NCBI RefSeq assembly: GCF_000934465.1
Contig: NZ_JXWY01000033.1
Coordinates: 62,001-126,000, forward strand
DNA from: Staphylococcus microti
GTDB taxonomy: Bacteria > Bacillota > Bacilli > Staphylococcales > Staphylococcaceae
DNA length: 64,000 nucleotides
Direction: 5' to 3'
Of the stretch, positions 29,399-40,351 are shown one piece after another; position 1 is the first letter of the stretch; every line of letters begins with the position of its first letter. The notes beneath the pieces were generated by a model. That model was not told the origin of the DNA and searched no databases. It saw only the letters and a program-made list of their open reading frames with translations. The position numbers were made by a program, and so were the translations under genes.

Positions 29399-29860
29399 AT
29401 GATTGGGATTAGTGCGTGTTTGATTGGTGAAGCCGTTCGCTATGACGGTGGGCATAAACAGCAAACCCAGTTAAAACAACTCGTGGATAACGGCGAAGCA
29501 ATTGCGATTTGTCCGGAAGTGTTAGGCGGGTTGTCCGTGCCACGAGAACCTTCTGAAATGATAAACGGGGACGGCGTGTCTGTGTGGAGTGGACAAAGTC
29601 AAGTAGCAACACAATCTGGTAAAGATGTGACACAAGCGTTTAAGCAAGGGGCGCAAGATGCGTTAAAGATTTTACAACAACATGACATTGATACAGTGAT
29701 TTTGAAAGAGGGCAGTCCGTCGTGTGGGAGTACGGAAGTGTACGATGGGCAATTTAACGGTACGAAACGACAAGGTGTGGGCGTGACGACTGCGTTGTTC
29801 GAACAACATGGGATACGTGTGTACAATGAACATAATTGGCACACAACCTTTCATAAATAG
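29399..29860 (+). CDS. DUF523 family protein
   Basis: A 153-aa protein with the DUF523 pattern. It opens with GISACLIGEAVRYDGGHK, continues with ICPEVLGGLSVPREPSE, and has VILKEGSPSCGS near the C-terminal third. The conserved cysteines suggest metal or iron-sulfur binding, but no function is established. ATG 29399 is preferred because GGGAAGTG lies just upstream. An in-frame ATG five codons earlier is possible. Confidence 0.78.
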   Translation: MIGISACLIGEAVRYDGGHKQQTQLKQLVDNGEAIAICPEVLGGLSVPREPSEMINGDGVSVWSGQSQVATQSGKDVTQAFKQGAQDALKILQQHDIDTVILKEGSPSCGSTEVYDGQFNGTKRQGVGVTTALFEQHGIRVYNEHNWHTTFHK

Positions 29861-29890
29861 AGGCATGAGCGTACGGACTCATGCCTTTTA
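29861..29890. terminator. Shared terminator (DUF523 gene / panE)
   Basis: AGGCATGAG / CTCATGCCT stem followed by TTTT, between convergent genes. Confidence 0.85.
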
Positions 29891-30748
29891 CTATGCACTT
29901 ACGTCTAGCCTTTTTAACGCTTGATAACATTGATTAAGTGTAGGTGTATGAAGTTGATAACGCTGTGCTTGCCGATAAATATAACCTTGAATCGCTTCGA
30001 CTTCGAGGGGGTGTTTATTTTTAACATCATAATACATACTTGTCCCCATCTCATCCGGGTAGCCTGCGTAAATATTCATAATATCTTCTACGGTTGTTGC
30101 TGGGAATGTTACCCCACATGCTTTGGCAACGGCTATTCCCTCTGTAATGAGTTCTGAACATAAAGTGTAGACATCTGGGCGTTTTAGGACGCGTGCAGTA
30201 TCTACGTTCAACGCAGTCACCGTGTTAATCCCTAAATTGACGAGTAGCTTGTACCAAATGGTTTGTAAAATATCATCTTCAAGTACAAGTTCTAAAGCAG
30301 TATTGGCAAGTTGTTCAGCCAGTGACGTTGTTGTTTGCGTACGTTGTATATGTAAACGACGGTCACGGAAGTGTGTGACATGCGATCCTTTCTTTTCGCC
30401 GCTAATATAGACGACGGCTTGGTATGCTTCGTAGTCTGTTAGTAATTCAAGCTGACCGTAGCCATTTTGCGCTAAGATGACAATTGTGTCAGAGGTTGAG
30501 ATACGTGCCAAATGCGGTAGCACGGATTGTAGTTGGTGTGTTTTCACTGCGATAAAAATGATGTCGAATGAATCTTCGCATGTTTCTAATGATTGCACGT
30601 TGATTGTTGTTTGTGTTTGCTTCTCCCAATCATCATAGTGCAATGTCGTTGTTTGACGTCCGAGAAGTGTGACGTCTGACTCGGGTTTAAGGAGCATGGC
30701 GATGGCAGTGCCTACTGCGCCAGCCCCAACCACAGCAATATTTGACAT
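29891..30748 (-). CDS. panE: 2-dehydropantoate 2-reductase (ketopantoate reductase)
   Basis: NADPH-dependent reduction of ketopantoate to pantoate in pantothenate synthesis. The 285-aa chain begins with the nucleotide-binding VVGAGAVGTAIAM and includes the family segment IIFIAVKTHQL. The conserved catalytic lysine region IWYKLLVNLGINTVTAL is near residue 165, and the C-terminal part has GTSMYYDVKNKHPLEVEAIQG. ATG 30748 has AAAAGGAG; a 17-residue upstream extension has none. It is divergent from panB, so the three pantothenate genes share a 130-bp control region. Confidence 0.9.
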   Translation of the reverse strand: MSNIAVVGAGAVGTAIAMLLKPESDVTLLGRQTTTLHYDDWEKQTQTTINVQSLETCEDSFDIIFIAVKTHQLQSVLPHLARISTSDTIVILAQNGYGQLELLTDYEAYQAVVYISGEKKGSHVTHFRDRRLHIQRTQTTTSLAEQLANTALELVLEDDILQTIWYKLLVNLGINTVTALNVDTARVLKRPDVYTLCSELITEGIAVAKACGVTFPATTVEDIMNIYAGYPDEMGTSMYYDVKNKHPLEVEAIQGYIYRQAQRYQLHTPTLNQCYQALKRLDVSA

Positions 30749-30877
30749 AAGTTGTCTCCTTTTCATGTATTTATGTTCACTATAGCGGGCGTTTAGCATA
30801 AAATCAAAGTAAAAAAATTGAATTTAGTAAGCGCTTAATTTACGATGAAAATATTAATATGTGAGAGGTGTCAATAA

Positions 30878-32538
<1,661 letters not shown>

Positions 32539-32555
32539 ATTTATATAACGTGAAG

Positions 32556-32592
32556 CACCCCAAAAGGTAGATTGGGTCTATCTTTTGGGGTG
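32556..32592. terminator. Shared terminator (panC / MocR gene)
   Basis: A 16-bp stem CACCCCAAAAGGTAGA / TCTATCTTTTGGGGTG with a 5-nt loop. Its right half lies inside the last codons of the minus-strand MocR gene. Confidence 0.85.
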
Positions 32593-34002
32593 TATATTAT
32601 TTTGATTGATAAGGTGTCGTAACTTCTGAAGGCTGTCGTGTATTTGATCTTTATCGATATAAGCATATGAGAAACGCATGCTGTACTTTTCTTTCACAGA
32701 ATAGATTTCACCTGGATGAATTAACAAGTTTGATTCAATAGCTAATTGAAACAACTTTTTCATATCAAGAGGGATGTGGAATTTAAACCAAATATAAAAC
32801 CCACCTTGTACATCCTGCCAACTGCCAATATCAGCAAAATATGTTGTTAAAGCTTCTGTCATAAGTTGTTTTCGTTCCATTAACTGCTTTTTAATGTAAG
32901 TGATGTGGTCGTCATGGTACATTTCAAGCCACTTTGTAGCGATAAACTGTGAGATAGAACTTGCACCGTAATCATTTTGCATTTTCAAATCAGCTAAATG
33001 ACGTATGACACGTTTGTTACCGATGATCCAACCGATTCGCAAACCGGGACTGACAGTTTTGGATAAACTCCCTAAATATAAAACGTGATGACTCGAGTCT
33101 AAAGATTTCAATGTTTGTGGCGGTGTACCGTCAAACCAAAGCTCGCTATAAATATCGTCTTCTACAATGGGAATCCCTTTCTTTTTACATTGAGCGAATA
33201 TTTGTTCCTTTTCCGCAAACGAATAAGTGTTTGAAGTAGGATTGTGCAACGTAGGGTTACAGTAAAAGATGCTATTACTGTAATCCACATCCTCATTGAA
33301 TAGCGCATGAATGTTGTTTTTAATGTACGTGATGGGCAGTGAAACCATTTTGGAATGGATCTTATGCCATGTACGAATGGAATTGATATATGAAGGTGTT
33401 TCAACGATAATTTTTGACTCTGGTACAAGTAAACCGTCAGCAATCAATTTGAGCCCTTGCAAAGCACCCGAAGTGATACAAATTTCATCGACGCTACAAG
33501 AAATGCCTCTGCGTGCAACTAGACGTTTAACCTGAGTTCTTAAAGCAAGGCTCCCTTGAGGTGCTTCGTAATTTGATGATAGATGTTGTACGATATCTTC
33601 TTGAATGATTTTTTTAAAAGTTGCATTTGGAATGAGTTCAGGAGACAATTCTCCAGTCCCAAGCCTAACCATATTATCAAGAAATTCACAGCGATTAATT
33701 TCTCTAATATAAAATTGATTATTGGCAGTCGGGCTATTGCCTATGTAATCTTGCCAGTTCAAATTATTGTGAACATACTTATTCCAACCGTGATTTGATA
33801 CATAGATGCCACTTCTTTCTCTACTATCGACGACACCGTAACTTTTTAGAATATCCATTACTGTAACAATAGTCGAGCGATTGACGTGATATTGTTCAGC
33901 TAGAGCACGTTGAGAAGGTAACTTCATACCTGCTTCCAATTCGCCACTGTTGATAGCATGTAATAGATCATCAATGATTTGTTGATATTTCGGTTTGTTC
34001 AT
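32578..34002 (-). CDS. MocR-family (GntR-HTH plus aminotransferase) transcription regulator
   Basis: A 474-aa fusion. Residues 1-70 are a GntR-type winged helix (LPSQRALAEQYHVNRSTIVTVMD). Residues about 110-465 are a class-I aminotransferase-like domain with PVEDDIYSEL-type sequence and a candidate PLP lysine in YLGSLSKTVSPGLRIGW. Such proteins sense PLP or amino acids and regulate adjacent genes. It is divergent from a LysE/ArgO exporter 150 bp away, which is the most likely target. Both domains look complete. Confidence 0.88.
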   Translation of the reverse strand: MNKPKYQQIIDDLLHAINSGELEAGMKLPSQRALAEQYHVNRSTIVTVMDILKSYGVVDSRERSGIYVSNHGWNKYVHNNLNWQDYIGNSPTANNQFYIREINRCEFLDNMVRLGTGELSPELIPNATFKKIIQEDIVQHLSSNYEAPQGSLALRTQVKRLVARRGISCSVDEICITSGALQGLKLIADGLLVPESKIIVETPSYINSIRTWHKIHSKMVSLPITYIKNNIHALFNEDVDYSNSIFYCNPTLHNPTSNTYSFAEKEQIFAQCKKKGIPIVEDDIYSELWFDGTPPQTLKSLDSSHHVLYLGSLSKTVSPGLRIGWIIGNKRVIRHLADLKMQNDYGASSISQFIATKWLEMYHDDHITYIKKQLMERKQLMTEALTTYFADIGSWQDVQGGFYIWFKFHIPLDMKKLFQLAIESNLLIHPGEIYSVKEKYSMRFSYAYIDKDQIHDSLQKLRHLINQNNIHPKR

Positions 34003-34156
34003 AGGACGCCTCCCATCTGGTTGGTCTCAAAAATGTGACTGGATGATTTCTTCGTAGGTGTCATGGTGTATGCTTTTGAAAAAGGAATTCAATTAAAGAA
34101 CATCTTATCAAAGTTTTTAACTCGTTGCATGTTCAAAAATATTCACAAGGAGCGTG

Positions 34157-34777
34157 ATGTCTATGCTACAAGCAACGCTACACGGCTTGTTATTAGCGTT
34201 AGGGTTAATATTACCTTTAGGGGCGCAAAATGTATTTGTATTCAACCAAGGGGCAAATCATAAATCATTTAAGAAAGTATTGCCTGTCGTCATTACGGCG
34301 GGGTTGTGCGACACGTTGCTCATCTTGCTTGCGATTTTAGGTGTTTCATTGATTTTGAGTCAGTATCCGTCGTTACAGTTAGTAATCTATCTAGTAGGGC
34401 TCATGTTTTTGCTGTATATGGCATGGTCCCTATGGAAAGAACAACCGAGTCAGGCGACGACGCAGCCGCCGATGTCAGCGCGTAAGCAAATTGGCTTTGC
34501 GCTTTCCGTGTCCTTGCTCAATCCACATGCGATTATGGATACGATTGGTGTGATTGGAACAAGTGCCTCGATCTACATTGGGAGTGAAAAAGTTGCGTTT
34601 GCCTGTGCAACGATTGCGGTTTCTTGGTTATGGTTTATTGGGTTGGCATTTTTAGGCAAACAACTCGGTCGCATTGATAAAACAGGAAAGTACATTGTCA
34701 TTTTGAATAAAGTGTCGAGTGTGATCATACTCATTGTCGCGATGTTGATCATCAAAAACATATTGGCATTGATTTAA
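34157..34777 (+). CDS. LysE/ArgO-family amino acid exporter
   Basis: A 206-aa membrane protein with five to six helices. It carries the LysE motif GLILPLGAQNVFVFNQG near the N-terminus and a later SLLNPHAIMDTIGVIG. The family exports basic amino acids such as arginine or lysine. AAGGAG lies 4 bp before ATG 34157 and 10 bp before an alternative ATG at 34163; the choice is open. The divergent MocR gene is the probable regulator. Confidence 0.85.
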   Translation: MSMLQATLHGLLLALGLILPLGAQNVFVFNQGANHKSFKKVLPVVITAGLCDTLLILLAILGVSLILSQYPSLQLVIYLVGLMFLLYMAWSLWKEQPSQATTQPPMSARKQIGFALSVSLLNPHAIMDTIGVIGTSASIYIGSEKVAFACATIAVSWLWFIGLAFLGKQLGRIDKTGKYIVILNKVSSVIILIVAMLIIKNILALI

Positions 34778-34785
34778 CTATAAAA

Positions 34786-34796
34786 TATGACATACC
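34786..34796 (+). promoter_or_regulatory. CcpN-like box (distal)
   Basis: TATGACATACC differs in its last base from the Bacillus CcpN motif TRTGHYATAYW. It lies just after the argO-like gene and 220 bp before ppdK. Confidence 0.35.
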
Positions 34797-34801
34797 AATA
34801 C

Positions 34802-34843
34802 AAGATGTTATGACCTTATTTGCAGGGTTGTAGCATCTTTTTT
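34802..34843 (+). terminator. Terminator of the LysE-family gene
   Basis: AAGATGTTATGACC / GGTTGTAGCATCTT with G-U pairs, then TTTT. Confidence 0.75.
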
Positions 34844-34961
34844 GTTGCCGTAATATAGCTGTTTAAAGCCGCAAAAACGATGTTTGTGACCGGTTCTAAT
34901 TTTGACGAAAATCATAACTTTTTTAAAACCGCTATATTTTTGATTGTCATTTTCGATTAAA

Positions 34962-34972
34962 TATGACATACT
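34962..34972 (+). promoter_or_regulatory. CcpN-like box in the ppdK promoter
   Basis: TATGACATACT matches TRTGHYATAYW exactly. A partial copy, TATGACACATT, lies at 34985-34995. CcpN represses gluconeogenic genes in glucose in Bacillus. Control of ppdK by this site is inferred. Confidence 0.5.
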
Positions 34973-35015
34973 TTTTATTATTAGTATGACACATTAAAAT
35001 GATGAGGTGACATGT

Positions 35016-37640
35016 ATGTCGAAATTAGTATATGCATTTGATGAAGGACATAAGGACTTGAAAGATTTATTAGGTGGTAAAGGGGCAAACCTTTCTGAAA
35101 TGAAGCGTTTAGGTTTACCTGTGCCAGATGGTTTTACAATTACAACTGAGGCGTGTATCGACTATCTTCGTCGTGGTCAATCATTATCAGATGAAGTTAA
35201 AGTACAGTTGACTGAACAATTACAAGCTTTTTCAGAACGTACGGGTAAAGCTTTTTCTTCAGAAGATAACTTATTGCTTGTGTCAGTACGTAGTGGGGCT
35301 AAAATTTCAATGCCTGGTATGATGGATACGATTTTAAACTTAGGATTGAATGATGCAAATGTTGAAAAGTTAGCTGAGAAAACAAATGACGCGCGCTTTG
35401 CTTATGATTGTTATCGTCGTTTGCTTCAAATGTTTGGCGAGGTTGTTTACAACATTCCTATGACCGCTTTTGATACATACTTTGACGGTTATAAGAAAGA
35501 ACATGGTTATGTAAACGATGCGGACATTCCAGCAGAGGGCTTGAAAGAAATCTGTAACCACTATAAAGAAGTCTATGTTGAAAATGCATATAAACCATTT
35601 CCGCAAGAACCGATTGATCAATTGTTAGAAGCGGTTGAAGCGGTATTCAAATCATGGGATAACGATCGTGCACGTGTATATCGTGACTTAAATGATATTC
35701 CACACGACATTGGTACAGCGGTTAACGTACAAGAAATGGTATTCGGTAACAGTGGTCCTAAGAGTGGGACAGGTGTTGCATTCACACGTAACCCAGCGAC
35801 GGGTGAAGCGAAATTATTCGGTGAGTACTTGTTGAATGCACAAGGTGAAGACGTTGTAGCCGGTATTCGTACGCCGCAAGACATCGCAACATTGAAAGAA
35901 CAGTTGCCAGATGTACATGCAGCATTTGTGAAAGTGTCTGAAGAACTTGAAGCGCATTACAAAGATATGCAAGATATTGAATTTACAATTGAAAATGAAC
36001 AGCTTTATATTTTACAAACACGTAACGGAAAACGTACCGCAAAAGCAGCGATTCAAATAGCGGTAGACCTTGTTGAAGAAGGTGTATTAACGAAAGAAGA
36101 AGCTGTGACAAAAGTTGATGTGAAGTCGATTGATACATTGTTACACCCAACGTTTAAAGAAGAAGCGTTGGCAGAAGCGGAAGTCATTTCTAAAGCAGGT
36201 TTACCAGCGAGTCCGGGTGCGGCAACAGGACGTGTTGTGTTCTCAGCTGAAGATGCGAAGTTGCGCGCTGAACAAGGGGAAAAAGTGATTTTAATGCGTC
36301 CAGAAACGTCTCCTGAAGATATTGAAGGTATGATTGCGAGTGAAGCGATTGTGACAACGCATGGTGGTATGACATCACATGCGGCAGTAGTGGCACGTGG
36401 TATGGGTAAATGCTGTGTAACAGGTTGCTCGGACTTAGATATCGACACAATTAATAAAACGGTGACATATGGTGGTAACGTAATCCGTGAACTTGATGAA
36501 GTATCTGTAGATGGTGCGAATGGTGACCTTTATGTAGGTGCGGTTGAGACGACGAATGCGGAAAATAGTGAAGCATTTGATCAATTTATGCAATGGGCGA
36601 AAGACGTTGCGAGACTTGATGTGCGTATGAATGCGGAGACAAAACCTGATATTGAAGCGGGTTACCAATTCGATGCAATCGGTATTGGCCTTGTGCGTAC
36701 GGAGCATATGTTCTTCGGTGCGGAACGTTTAGTTGAAATGCGTCGCTTTATTTTATCATCGGATCAAGAAACACGTATTCAAGCATTGAACAAAATTCGT
36801 GACTATCAAACTGAGGACTTTGAACAAATCTTCCGTCTATCAGGTGAACGTCCTACGATTGTTCGTTTACTCGATCCACCATTGCATGAATTCTTGCCAA
36901 AAGGCGATGATGAAGTGCGCAATGTAGCACAACAATTAAATATTTCTGAGCAACAATTAAATAAACGTATCGCAGAGTTACACGAAACAAACCCAATGTT
37001 GGGTCACCGTGGTTGTCGTCTTGCGATTACGTACCCAGAATTATACGTGATGCAAGCTGAAGCGATTATGGGCAGTGTGGCACGCTTAAAAGCAGAAGGT
37101 ATAAACTGTAAGCCAGAAATTATGATTCCGCTTGTTTCAACAGTAGAAGAATTTAAATTATTGAAAGCGCAAATCGTTGAATGTATCGACAAGCTTGCGG
37201 AAGAAACAGGTCAATCATTAACGTACTTGATTGGTACAATGATTGAAACACCACGTGCATGTATGGTAGCGGGTACGTTGGCAGAGGAATGTGACTTCTT
37301 CAGCTTTGGTACGAACGACTTAACGCAATTAACATACGGTTTTTCACGTGATGACGCTGGTAAGTTCATCAACGAATATGTAACAAATCAAATTTTAGAA
37401 GTAGACCCATTCCAAACAATTGATAAAGACGGTGTCGGTGCGTTAATTGATATTGCGGTAACACAAGCAAAAGCAGCGAAACCAAGCATTAAAATCGGTG
37501 TTTGTGGTGAATTAGGTGGCGATCCAAAATCAATTGGATACTTCAACAACTTAGCGATTGACTATGTATCATGTTCACCATTCCGTGTGCCAGGTGCGAT
37601 TCTTGCGACGGCACAAAGTGAGGCTGAGAGAGGAAGATAG
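35016..37640 (+). CDS. ppdK: Pyruvate, phosphate dikinase
   Basis: Interconverts pyruvate, ATP and phosphate with PEP, AMP and pyrophosphate, allowing PEP formation from pyruvate. The 874-aa chain has an N-terminal ATP-grasp domain (LLGGKGANLSEM; VSVRSGAKISMPGMMDTILNLG) and the central swivelling phosphohistidine domain (GGMTSHAAVVARGMGK, about residue 455). The C-terminal PEP/pyruvate barrel has GCRLAITYPE, FSFGTNDLTQ and GVCGELGGDP. The ATG has GAGGTG six bases before it. It is coupled with the regulatory protein gene. Full length. Confidence 0.96.
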   Translation: MSKLVYAFDEGHKDLKDLLGGKGANLSEMKRLGLPVPDGFTITTEACIDYLRRGQSLSDEVKVQLTEQLQAFSERTGKAFSSEDNLLLVSVRSGAKISMPGMMDTILNLGLNDANVEKLAEKTNDARFAYDCYRRLLQMFGEVVYNIPMTAFDTYFDGYKKEHGYVNDADIPAEGLKEICNHYKEVYVENAYKPFPQEPIDQLLEAVEAVFKSWDNDRARVYRDLNDIPHDIGTAVNVQEMVFGNSGPKSGTGVAFTRNPATGEAKLFGEYLLNAQGEDVVAGIRTPQDIATLKEQLPDVHAAFVKVSEELEAHYKDMQDIEFTIENEQLYILQTRNGKRTAKAAIQIAVDLVEEGVLTKEEAVTKVDVKSIDTLLHPTFKEEALAEAEVISKAGLPASPGAATGRVVFSAEDAKLRAEQGEKVILMRPETSPEDIEGMIASEAIVTTHGGMTSHAAVVARGMGKCCVTGCSDLDIDTINKTVTYGGNVIRELDEVSVDGANGDLYVGAVETTNAENSEAFDQFMQWAKDVARLDVRMNAETKPDIEAGYQFDAIGIGLVRTEHMFFGAERLVEMRRFILSSDQETRIQALNKIRDYQTEDFEQIFRLSGERPTIVRLLDPPLHEFLPKGDDEVRNVAQQLNISEQQLNKRIAELHETNPMLGHRGCRLAITYPELYVMQAEAIMGSVARLKAEGINCKPEIMIPLVSTVEEFKLLKAQIVECIDKLAEETGQSLTYLIGTMIETPRACMVAGTLAEECDFFSFGTNDLTQLTYGFSRDDAGKFINEYVTNQILEVDPFQTIDKDGVGALIDIAVTQAKAAKPSIKIGVCGELGGDPKSIGYFNNLAIDYVSCSPFRVPGAILATAQSEAERGR

Positions 37641-37642
37641 TA

Positions 37643-38452
37643 GTGAGCAAGCAACAGTTAACAATCTTTATCGTGTCGGATGCGCTAGGAGAAACCGCCC
37701 AGCGCATGACACACGCCGTAATGGGGCAGTTTCCGAATTTGGATCAAGTACAAATTAAGAAATTCCCATTTATTAATAGCGAGCAAGATTTACGTACGAT
37801 ACTTGAACTGGCAGTACAAAAAGAGGCAATCGTTGTGACGACGCTTGTCTCTCCTAAATACAATGAGATGGGTAAAGCGTATGCGAAAGACCATCAAATT
37901 CCATATGTAGACTACATGTCTGAATTAATGGGGTTTGTCCAAGAAAAAACGGGCGTCGAACCTGTTGCAGAAACTGGAATGATTCATAAGCTCGATGATG
38001 ATTATTTCAAACGTATCGAAGCAATTGAATACTCCGTAAAATATGATGACGGCAAGCATTTTACAGATATTGGCGAAGCAGATGCGCTGATTCTCGGTGT
38101 GTCTCGTACGTCTAAAACACCGCTCAGCATGTATTTGGCGAATAAAGGCTATAAAATTGCGAATATCCCGCTCGTGCCTGAAGTAGGTATTCCAGATGAA
38201 GTGTTTAAGCAAAAAAATCTGAAAGTGTTCGGTCTGACGGCGAGTCCGCAATATATTATGAACATCCGAACGGAACGTGTGAAAGTGCTAGGTATTTCGG
38301 GCAAGGCAACGTACAATGACTTGGCACGTATTAAGAAAGAACTGGCATATGCAGAAGAAGTATTTGCGAAGTTGAACGCAACGGTTATTAATACAGAATA
38401 TCGTTCGATTGAGGAATCTGCGTTTTATATAGAGAAGTTTTTACAAAAGTAG
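37643..38452 (+). CDS. PPDK regulatory protein (bifunctional kinase/pyrophosphorylase, DUF299)
   Basis: ADP-dependent kinase and phosphate-dependent phosphorylase that inactivates and reactivates PPDK on a threonine next to its catalytic histidine. The 269-aa protein has the P-loop-like GVSRTSKTPLSMYLA at about residues 152-166 and the family opening FIVSDALGETAQRMTHAV. The start is GTG, two bases after the ppdK stop, with AGAGGAAG inside the end of ppdK. The adjacency gives a matched enzyme/regulator pair. Confidence 0.94.
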   Translation: MSKQQLTIFIVSDALGETAQRMTHAVMGQFPNLDQVQIKKFPFINSEQDLRTILELAVQKEAIVVTTLVSPKYNEMGKAYAKDHQIPYVDYMSELMGFVQEKTGVEPVAETGMIHKLDDDYFKRIEAIEYSVKYDDGKHFTDIGEADALILGVSRTSKTPLSMYLANKGYKIANIPLVPEVGIPDEVFKQKNLKVFGLTASPQYIMNIRTERVKVLGISGKATYNDLARIKKELAYAEEVFAKLNATVINTEYRSIEESAFYIEKFLQK

Positions 38453-38495
38453 TGATTCGGTAAGTCATAGGAGTTTTAACATTTGAATACACAAA

Positions 38496-38558
38496 AACAG
38501 CGTGTTTCTATTAGAAAGGCATGATGCATAGTGCCCTTCTTGAAACACGCTGTTCTTT
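38496..38558. terminator. Terminator after the PPDK regulatory gene
   Basis: AACAGCGTGTTTC / GAAACACGCTGTT with an internal secondary hairpin and TCTTTAA after it. It also faces the minus-strand small gene. Confidence 0.8.
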
Positions 38559-38576
38559 AATAGTCTGACTGCTTAT

Positions 38577-38771
38577 TTACTGAACACGTTTCCCACGCTT
38601 GTCTGTTGTTGGTACGACAAAGTAAAGGACTGCGAATACGACGATAGATGCAAAAGTGACAGTAGCTGTGATCGCAGGACTTAAATTGAATAATACAGAC
38701 GATAAAGCACACAGTGTACTAATAATAATTGCAATGAGATAGCAACGTTCTTTCATTTTTTGTGTCATCAT
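38577..38771 (-). CDS. Small two-helix membrane protein, unknown
   Basis: A 64-aa protein with two hydrophobic helices (about 11-30 and 35-53) separated by a short loop, with basic residues at both ends (TDKRGKRVQ). AGAGGTGAAATG precedes the ATG pair. No family is recognised. Confidence 0.55.
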   Translation of the reverse strand: MMTQKMKERCYLIAIIISTLCALSSVLFNLSPAITATVTFASIVVFAVLYFVVPTTDKRGKRVQ

Positions 38772-38957
38772 TTCACCTCTTTGTTCAATCTAATCATACC
38801 AAAAGAAGCAAGATATTCAATGTTTACACAGAATTTTCATAATATTTTTTAGAAAAAAGAATTGTACTTTATTGATTGCTTCTTTATAGTATGTTATAGT
38901 TCTATTCAATTACTATTAAAAATACTTTATCGCTTTAAAGTAGAAAGGGTGAAAAGA

Positions 38958-40286
38958 TTGCTGAAAGAATCGCAATGGAAAACGTCAACAGGATTTATAT
39001 TAGCAAGTGCTGGTTCTGCAATTGGCCTCGGTGCGATGTGGAAGTTCCCATACATGGCAGGTATGTATGGTGGCGGCGCATTCCTACTGATGTTTTTATT
39101 ATTTACAATACTTGTCGGATTACCCCTCCTGATTATGGAGTTTATAGTTGGTAAGGTCGGCCGTACATATACAACGGAGATTTACAGTAAGTTAACGGGA
39201 AAGAAATGGCTCAATCTTATCGGCTGGAACGGTAATATTGCGGTATTTGTATTATTCGGTTTTTACAGTGTAATCGGTGGCTGGATTGTTATTTACATCG
39301 GTATCGTATTGATGCAATTATTGCGCGTGTTACCATCGGGCTTGCAAGATATCCAATTTGAAGCGATCATTAGTAACCCAGTTTACACAATTATGGGGCA
39401 GTTTATTTTTATCGGTCTCACATGTGTTATCGTAATGTTAGGTGTACAAAAAGGATTAGAGAAAGCATCTAAAATTATGATGCCCTTGCTGTTTATTTTC
39501 TTGCTCATCATTGTTGCGAAAGCATTAACATTAGATGGCGCAATGGACGGTGTACGCTACTTGCTACAACCACGTATTTCGGATATTACGATGGAGTCGA
39601 TGCTCTTCGCTCTAGGTCAATCATTCTTTGCACTTTCACTCGGAACAACCGGGATGATTACTTATGCAAGTTATGCACCTAAAGAAATGACGATTAAGTC
39701 TTCAGCTATTAGCATTGTTGTGATGAACATCTTTATATCCATTCTTGCTGGTTTGGCGATTTTCCCAGCGCTTAAAGCGTTTGGATACGAGCCGACTGAA
39801 GGGCCGGGCTTATTGTTTAAAGTTTTACCATTAGTGTTTGATAAAATGCACTACGGAACATTGTTCTATGTCGTCTTTTTAATTTTATTCTTATTTGCGG
39901 CGTTAACATCTTCTATTTCATTATTGGAATTAAATGTGTCAAACTTAACACGTAATGATAATACGAAGCGCTCACGTGTCGCATTATTAACAAGTATTGC
40001 GGTACTCATCATTAGTATTCCAGCAATGTTGTCATTCGGTTCATTGAGTCATGTACAGTTTGGTGCAGGAACGATTTTTGATAATATGGACTTTTTAGTT
40101 TCTAACTTATTAATGCCACTCGGTGCGTTGGCAACAACATTAGTCGTCGGTCAATTTTTAGATAAAGATTTATTAATCCAAGGCTTTGGTAAAGACCGCT
40201 TTAAATTTTTCTATCCATGGTATGCCTTAGTCAAATATGTGTTACCATTCGTTATTTTAGCTGTTTTTATTTTACAATTACTATAA
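38958..40286 (+). CDS. Sodium-dependent transporter (NSS/SNF family)
   Basis: A 442-aa permease with about 11 to 12 helices. The N-terminal WKTSTGFILASAGSAIGLGAMWKFPY is the classical neurotransmitter:sodium symporter motif that forms the Na and substrate sites. Substrate is likely an amino acid or amine. The chosen start is TTG 38958, nine bases after AGAAAGG, which places the motif at the usual distance from the N-terminus. The frame can be extended to 38862, but that part is a hydrophobic sequence with no ribosome site. Confidence 0.85.
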   Translation: MLKESQWKTSTGFILASAGSAIGLGAMWKFPYMAGMYGGGAFLLMFLLFTILVGLPLLIMEFIVGKVGRTYTTEIYSKLTGKKWLNLIGWNGNIAVFVLFGFYSVIGGWIVIYIGIVLMQLLRVLPSGLQDIQFEAIISNPVYTIMGQFIFIGLTCVIVMLGVQKGLEKASKIMMPLLFIFLLIIVAKALTLDGAMDGVRYLLQPRISDITMESMLFALGQSFFALSLGTTGMITYASYAPKEMTIKSSAISIVVMNIFISILAGLAIFPALKAFGYEPTEGPGLLFKVLPLVFDKMHYGTLFYVVFLILFLFAALTSSISLLELNVSNLTRNDNTKRSRVALLTSIAVLIISIPAMLSFGSLSHVQFGAGTIFDNMDFLVSNLLMPLGALATTLVVGQFLDKDLLIQGFGKDRFKFFYPWYALVKYVLPFVILAVFILQLL

Positions 40287-40295
40287 TTCATAAAG

Positions 40296-40345
40296 AAAAA
40301 CACTTTCGTCAGATTCATTTCGAGTCTATGCGAAAGTGTTTTTTT
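40296..40345. terminator. Shared terminator (SNF transporter / carboxylesterase)
   Basis: AAAAACACTTTCG / CGAAAGTGTTTTT between convergent genes. Confidence 0.88.
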
Positions 40346-40351
40346 GTTTTG

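Noticed and set aside
38862-38957. N-terminal extension of the SNF transporter
   Set aside because: It would place 32 extra residues before the conserved first helix and has no ribosome site; the TTG at 38958 does.
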